Positions 12,872 through 16,917 of a stretch of DNA of 16,917 nucleotides are shown here, one piece after another. Origin of the DNA: Bacteroidales bacterium. GTDB lineage: Bacteria; Bacteroidota; Bacteroidia; Bacteroidales; GCA-2711565. The position numbers and the translations under genes are program-made. The notes beneath the pieces were generated by a model. The model made no database searches. It saw nothing but the letters and a program-made list of their open reading frames with translations, and was not told where the DNA came from. Location of the stretch: NCBI GenBank assembly GCA_029938505.1, contig JAOZUV010000009.1, forward strand, positions 1 through 16,917. Reading direction: 5' to 3'. Positions within the stretch are counted from its first letter, which is position 1. Every line of letters begins with the position of its first letter.

Positions 12872-14266
12872 TTACCGATATACATTTGAAGCCTTTGCAG
12901 GATTGTCATTTTTATCTCTCCCCATATACGGTTGAATACAACGGAAACCTATATAGCATTTAGCTGTATCCTGATATTCATATGTACGTGTAGTTACTTT
13001 TAAATAATGAGAAATATCTTTCCATGATCCTCCGCGGATTACTTTTCGTTTCATTGCAGGTGGATCATCTGGTTTAGCATTGTATGTGTAATTAGGATTC
13101 ATATCCCAACTAAAGTTGTAGGAAGATGGATCGTAAGCACTATTGGTCCATTCGGCAACATTACCCGACATATCATATAAACCATAATCATTTGGAGGAT
13201 AATGGCCAACAATGACCGTACGTAAACCTCCATCGGATACATAATTACCGCGGAGTGGTTTGAAATTTGCTAAGAAACAACCCAATTCGTTTCGAGTATA
13301 AGGTCCTCCCCAAGGATATGGGTTTAAGCGATGACCACCACGAGCAGCCCATTCCCATTCTGCTTCGGTAGGCAAACGGAATTCGGAAACAACTTCTTTT
13401 CCTTTACGAGATAATAAATAATGGTTTAACAATTCTGTTCTCCAAACACAAAATGCCCGAGCTTGGTTCCAGTTTACTCCTACTACTGGGTAGTGGTCGT
13501 ATGCTGGATGCCAAAAATATTTTTCGGTAAGCGGATCGTTAAATGAATAGGTATAGTCATGAATCCATGCCAAAGTATCTGGATAAACATTGATAGACTC
13601 TCTTCGAACGTAAACAGAGCGGTCTCTCAAACCTTGCGGACGGTTTGCTAAACTTGCATCTAAAAAATTACCTTGTTCACTAAAGTCTTTACGTGAAGCA
13701 GCTAATAAATCAATCCAGTAGTATTCGTAATTTAATTTACGTGTGTCTACTTGTTTTTTGCGGAAATAACGTTCATGTTCAGGTAAATACATTGCCTCCA
13801 AAGCATCTCTTACTTCTTGGTCTTCACTTTTCCATTCAATGGGGGTGCGCCAGTTTAAATAAGGAGGATCAAAAATTTCTCCTGTTTTCTCATTTTCTTC
13901 AATGAGGTATTCTTCTGGTAGCACTTCTCCTAATATTGTACGTGCAATCGAATCACGAACCCAATGTACAAATTGACGGTATTCGTTATTAGTAATCTCA
14001 GTTTCATCCATAAAAAAACCTGAAACAGAAATTGTTTTTGCTTCGTTAACCATTCCATAAGTGATGTCTTCACCACCAACACCCAAAGTAAAACTACCTT
14101 GTGGGACAAATACCATCCCATAAGGATCGGGTTGATAAAAAGCTTTTGATTTTTGTCTTACACCAACCAATTCGCCATTGCCAGTCATTCCGCCACCCTT
14201 GCTTTTAATCAGGCCGCAGCTTCCAAGTAGTACAATGGCAATTAAATAAAGCAGTATTTTTTTCAT
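12872..14266 (-). CDS. gldK: Type IX secretion/gliding lipoprotein GldK (PorK)
   Basis: A 464-aa outer-membrane-associated lipoprotein. Signal peptide with lipobox L14-G-S-C17 (MKKILLYLIAIVLLGSC). Residues about 50-447 form a sulfatase-modifying-factor/FGE-like fold: MVFVPQGSFTLG (51-62), MDETEITNNEYRQF (86-99), RLPTEAEWEWAARGG (297-311), MSGNVAEWT (366-374), VIRGGSW (409-415) and GFRC (440-443). In GldK this fold is structural, not known to be catalytic; the protein forms a ring with GldN. I start at ATG 14266; a TTG two codons upstream (14272) would spoil nothing but is less likely. It follows porP after 130 bases and precedes gldL by 30. Length and motifs fit PorK/GldK; the related lipoprotein GldJ is a less likely alternative given the gene order. 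Confidence 0.95.
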   Translation of the reverse strand: MKKILLYLIAIVLLGSCGLIKSKGGGMTGNGELVGVRQKSKAFYQPDPYGMVFVPQGSFTLGVGGEDITYGMVNEAKTISVSGFFMDETEITNNEYRQFVHWVRDSIARTILGEVLPEEYLIEENEKTGEIFDPPYLNWRTPIEWKSEDQEVRDALEAMYLPEHERYFRKKQVDTRKLNYEYYWIDLLAASRKDFSEQGNFLDASLANRPQGLRDRSVYVRRESINVYPDTLAWIHDYTYSFNDPLTEKYFWHPAYDHYPVVGVNWNQARAFCVWRTELLNHYLLSRKGKEVVSEFRLPTEAEWEWAARGGHRLNPYPWGGPYTRNELGCFLANFKPLRGNYVSDGGLRTVIVGHYPPNDYGLYDMSGNVAEWTNSAYDPSSYNFSWDMNPNYTYNAKPDDPPAMKRKVIRGGSWKDISHYLKVTTRTYEYQDTAKCYIGFRCIQPYMGRDKNDNPAKASNVYR

Positions 14267-14292
14267 CCGCAAATAATTTTTGTTAATAAAAT

Positions 14293-14305
14293 CGGATAGA
14301 ATCCG
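14293..14305. other. Small hairpin in the porP-gldK gap
   Basis: CGGAT-AGA-ATCCG, a 5-bp stem with a 3-base loop. On the minus strand it is followed by ATTTTATT, so a weak terminator or attenuator is possible. The rest of the gap 14267-14396 shows no promoter box that I trust. Confidence 0.3.
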
Positions 14306-14396
14306 TTAATCTTGTAATTTATCTCGATCTTAAGTTTTTAGTCTTTTACGCTAGATTTTCCACAATGTTCTAAAAAATGTAAAATAATCCTCTAAG

Positions 14397-15356
14397 TTAT
14401 AAAAATCGGGTATTCCTGTATGAATCTTTTTTCTTTTTTAATGATATTTTAAAACAATACGATAATACAACCTCATGACTTCCCTTGGGGTTTATTGATG
14501 ATATTGGCAAATCGTAGGAATAACCTATTCTTAAATCTTTGATATTCAGTCCTAACATAATGGCAAATGCATCTGCTGTTTGAACATTATAAGTAACGCC
14601 GCCCCAAAACTTATTATTGTATGTAAGCAGTCCGTTAAGTGAAATTTGTGTTGAAGCAAAATTTGATTTTATTAAAATTGATGGACTAAATTTTATTAAA
14701 GGATTTCTTGGGAATAAAAATTCATAACCACCAACAAGATATATCGTTCGGTCGGTTTGAGCTGAAGCTGTTGTATTATCATTATATGTTTTCCCTTTTG
14801 CTTCGGTAATATTCGCTACTGAAATTCCGGCATAATACTGATTGGGTACATTATAAAATAAACCCAATGAAAAATCAGCCATTATATCACTGGTTTCGGC
14901 AGCCTCCCCAAGTACAGGGTCTCCCCCTTGAGTAGGCTTGAATTTTGTAAAATCAATTTTACGATTTAAAATATTAATGGAAGCTCCAATTCCCAACTCA
15001 CCTTGCCAGAATTTTAGTTTAAATCCGTAACCAACACTTGCTGTAACATCATTAAAAAAGCCAAGTTTATCCTGAATGATATTAACACCTATCCCTCCTT
15101 TTAGTATTTCTATTGGAGCTGAAGCCGAAATCAAAAAAGTTTGTGGAGCGACATTAATTCCATCCTGATCCTGAAATCCAGCCCATTGTTGACGCATAAT
15201 ACCTGTGGCGCAAATAGCATCTTTGATAGCATAAGTGCCTGGATTTATGGATGTATATGTAAACATACTTTGACTAAACATAGGAGCTTGCTGAGCAAGT
15301 ATGCTAGTGGTGAGAATGATGAATACAAATGTAAAAAAAGCTTTGTTCAGATGCAT
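14397..15356 (-). CDS. porP: Type IX secretion membrane protein, PorP/SprF family
   Basis: A 319-aa outer-membrane protein. Signal peptide MHLNKAFFTFVFIILTTSILA, cleaved about after residue 21. The start of the mature protein (QQAPMFSQSMFTYTSINPGTYAI) is the typical PorP/SprF opening, where the classical form is YMFNPLFINPAYAG-like. MRQQWAGFQ, APQTFLISASAPI and the repeated beta-strand pattern (GGIGVNIIQDKLGFF, VGYGFKLKFWQGELGIGAS) support the family call. These proteins are outer-membrane components that pair with type IX machinery or anchor particular secreted adhesins. Its place directly before gldK, in the order P-K-L-M-N, favours the core PorP role over an adhesin-specific SprF. A candidate promoter box lies about 70 bases upstream. 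The C-terminus is Lys-rich (SLKKKKDSYRNTRFL). Confidence 0.93.
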   Translation of the reverse strand: MHLNKAFFTFVFIILTTSILAQQAPMFSQSMFTYTSINPGTYAIKDAICATGIMRQQWAGFQDQDGINVAPQTFLISASAPIEILKGGIGVNIIQDKLGFFNDVTASVGYGFKLKFWQGELGIGASINILNRKIDFTKFKPTQGGDPVLGEAAETSDIMADFSLGLFYNVPNQYYAGISVANITEAKGKTYNDNTTASAQTDRTIYLVGGYEFLFPRNPLIKFSPSILIKSNFASTQISLNGLLTYNNKFWGGVTYNVQTADAFAIMLGLNIKDLRIGYSYDLPISSINPKGSHEVVLSYCFKISLKKKKDSYRNTRFL

Positions 15357-15424
15357 AAAGTCAATTAAGAGGCCAATGTCAGATTGTAGGCTAAAATAAT
15401 AAATATTTCTGTTCTTGTTTATTC

Positions 15425-15432
15425 CAAAAATA
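15425..15432 (-). promoter_or_regulatory. Candidate -7 box upstream of porP
   Basis: TATTTTTG on the minus strand fits TAnnTTTG and lies 69 bases before the porP ATG. I see no convincing TTG at the -33 position, so this is tentative. Confidence 0.35.
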
Positions 15433-15639
15433 GTAAATGGTAACCTATTAAATGTTTAAAAAATTTCACTGCTTTCAGATAACGAATTTCTTTTCAGAAT
15501 AGTATAAGTTGTTGTGAGTGCAGATTAAGATGTTTTTTTGAAGATTTTTTTAACAAGTAAAATTAATTTTTTTTGGAACGCATCTAAGTTTCAGTTAATC
15601 AGTAGCTAAGAAAAGAAAAAATCTTTTGAAATTTTAGTG

Positions 15640-15666
15640 TTTGTATATTTTAAAAATATAAATTTG
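15640..15666 (+). promoter_or_regulatory. Candidate Bacteroidota promoter for the YitT-family gene
   Basis: TTTG at 15640-15643 and TAAATTTG at 15659-15666, matching the -33 TTTG and -7 TAnnTTTG elements. The 15-base spacer is slightly short of the usual range. The ATG is at 15699. The 342-base divergent gap 15357-15698 holds only these two candidate promoters. Confidence 0.45.
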
Positions 15667-15698
15667 CAGACTTTTAAAAATCAGAAATATTATAAGTT

Positions 15699-16592
15699 AT
15701 GGCATTTATTCACAAAGAGAAATTATTTTCTAGAAAATGGCTAATTAATTATGCATTGATTATTGTCGGAGCTTTTATTATGGCTGCCGGTTTTGTTTTA
15801 TTTGTCACCCCCTATAAAATTGTACCTGGTGGGGTATATGGTATATCCATTGTGCTTCATCATATGTTTGATACTCCTGTTGGTTTAGTTGCCTTATGTT
15901 TTGATATCCCTTTAACCATTATTGGGGTAAGAGTATTAGGTCCACGTTTTGGATGGAAAACAGTGATTGGATTTTTCGCCACTGCAATTTTTGTTGATGG
16001 TTTGACCTATTTTTATGGCAATGCTCCTTTGGTTGAAAACGATGCTTTATTATCTTCCATTTTTGGTGGTGTATTTATCGGTTTTGGTTTAGGCTTAATT
16101 TTTAAAGCAAAAGCTACTTCCGGTGGTTCAGATATTATAGCTATGATTATCAGTAAATACACTAAGCTTCCTCTAGGTCAATTGATGATAGTGGTGGATT
16201 CGGCCATTGTATTTGTTGGTTTGGTTGCTTTTAACGATTGGAAGATTCCATTGTATTCGTTAATCGTAATTTTTATTAGTGGCCGTGTGATTGACTTGGT
16301 ACTTCAAGGAGTTAATTACGATAAAACACTTTTTATTATTTCCGATAAGTTTGAAGAAATCAGGCATAAAATTATTGTAGATTTAAATCGTGGAGGAACT
16401 TATATTAAAGGAGCAGGGATGTATAATAATACCGATAAAACTATTATTTATACTGTTGTAAACCGTCGGGAGATGATGATGCTACAAGACTTTATCCGCC
16501 GTATTGACCCCGAAGCCTTTATTACGGCAATTAATGCCAGTGAGATTTTAGGTAAAGGCTTTAAGTCATTAAATGATGTGGAAGAAAGTTAA
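15699..16592 (+). CDS. YitT family membrane protein with C-terminal DUF2179 domain
   Basis: A 297-aa integral membrane protein. About six transmembrane helices in the first 205 residues (roughly 15-37, 60-80, 86-106, 117-136, 158-178, 184-203). The family signature glycines appear in PYKIVPGGVYGIS (38-50) and KATSGGSDIIAMI (138-150). Residues about 210-285 form a soluble DUF2179-like domain: RGGTYIKGAGMY (231-242), YTVVNRREMMML (251-262) and the ITAINASEILGKGF end. The family is widespread, often in several copies per genome, with no firm biochemical role; transport is suspected only from its topology. It is divergent from the type IX block and has its own candidate promoter. No terminator is seen after the stop. 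The ATG at 15699 is preceded by an AT-rich leader usual for the phylum. Confidence 0.95.
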   Translation: MAFIHKEKLFSRKWLINYALIIVGAFIMAAGFVLFVTPYKIVPGGVYGISIVLHHMFDTPVGLVALCFDIPLTIIGVRVLGPRFGWKTVIGFFATAIFVDGLTYFYGNAPLVENDALLSSIFGGVFIGFGLGLIFKAKATSGGSDIIAMIISKYTKLPLGQLMIVVDSAIVFVGLVAFNDWKIPLYSLIVIFISGRVIDLVLQGVNYDKTLFIISDKFEEIRHKIIVDLNRGGTYIKGAGMYNNTDKTIIYTVVNRREMMMLQDFIRRIDPEAFITAINASEILGKGFKSLNDVEES

Positions 16593-16917
16593 ATAGCCTT
16601 TTCAGCGATGATAATGGATTGTTAATAATTGCTGTTTCCCCTTTTGTTTTTAAATAATTCCGCAGTCATCCTAGAATGTTTCAGGGTCTCGAATTTATTT
16701 AATCACTTAATTTATTTGATAATCCTCCAACTCTCAATTACAGATCTATTTGTTTGGAAATATATTCACAATTGAATGTTTTTATCATATTTTTAAGATG
16801 CTTATGATTCATTCATTTTTAAATCTTAGATGTAAAAGTAAATTGTATTTTTGTAAATGGAAAAATATTTTTCTCGATTTTTAAATAACCTTTTTAATAA
16901 ATTATAAATTTAACAAA
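16593..16917. other. Intergenic tail with one decayed palindromic repeat
   Basis: I find no gene here. GTCATCCTAGAATG...TCAGGGTCTCGAA at about 16665-16692 is a decayed copy of the CGTCATCCTGAA...TTCAGGATCTC repeat. A TAnnTTTG-like box, TATTTTTG, lies at 16846-16853 and could serve a gene starting beyond the right edge. Confidence 0.5.

Noticed and set aside
16857..16907. Short frame MEKYFSRFLNNLFNKL near the right edge
   Set aside because: It is only 16 codons, and its ATG would lie at or before the start site expected from the TATTTTTG box at 16846-16853.

Overview
The window is AT-rich and comes from a member of the Bacteroidota. This rests on three things: a complete porP-gldK-gldL-gldM-gldN block (type IX secretion/gliding machinery, known only from this phylum), two GLPGLI-family proteins, and TAnnTTTG-type promoter boxes. 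The GldL is long and the gene order matches the porPKLMN order known from Bacteroidales-like relatives, but I cannot name a genus.

Layout, left to right. Positions 1-2260 (minus) hold the N-terminal part of a large TonB-receptor-like outer-membrane protein that runs off the left edge. Positions 2261-2485 hold mobile-looking palindromic repeats and a perfect 32-bp palindrome. Positions 2486-6093 (minus) hold two tandem copies of one cassette. Each copy has a conserved non-coding leader, a ~110-aa winged-helix protein, a ~59-aa exported cysteine-containing peptide and a GLPGLI protein. The copy nearer the right (cassette 2, 4415-6093) looks intact. The other (cassette 1, 2486-4190) has a one-base frameshift in the peptide gene, a one-base shift at the end of the regulator and a poorer promoter box. 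The peptide genes are too short for ordinary gene callers and I found them by reading the sequence. Positions 6144-7042 are a dense array of palindromic repeats with a small GIY-YIG nuclease gene in the middle, bracketed by a perfect 41-bp direct repeat.

Positions 7055-9160 (minus) encode RecG. Positions 9283-15356 (minus) encode PorP/SprF, GldK, GldL, GldM and GldN, closed by a good intrinsic terminator. Positions 15699-16592 (plus) encode a YitT-family membrane protein, divergent from porP. The last 325 bases have no gene that I can support.

How the parts fit: the gld/por block makes the core and motor of the type IX secretion system. GldL/GldM form the proton-driven inner-membrane motor, GldK/GldN the outer-membrane-associated ring, and PorP/SprF an outer-membrane component. 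The tandem cassettes are the most unusual part of the window. A local regulator, a small exported peptide and a periplasmic GLPGLI protein, next to a TonB-receptor-like barrel, suggest an envelope system built around the peptide. That function is inference; the architecture is visible in the sequence.
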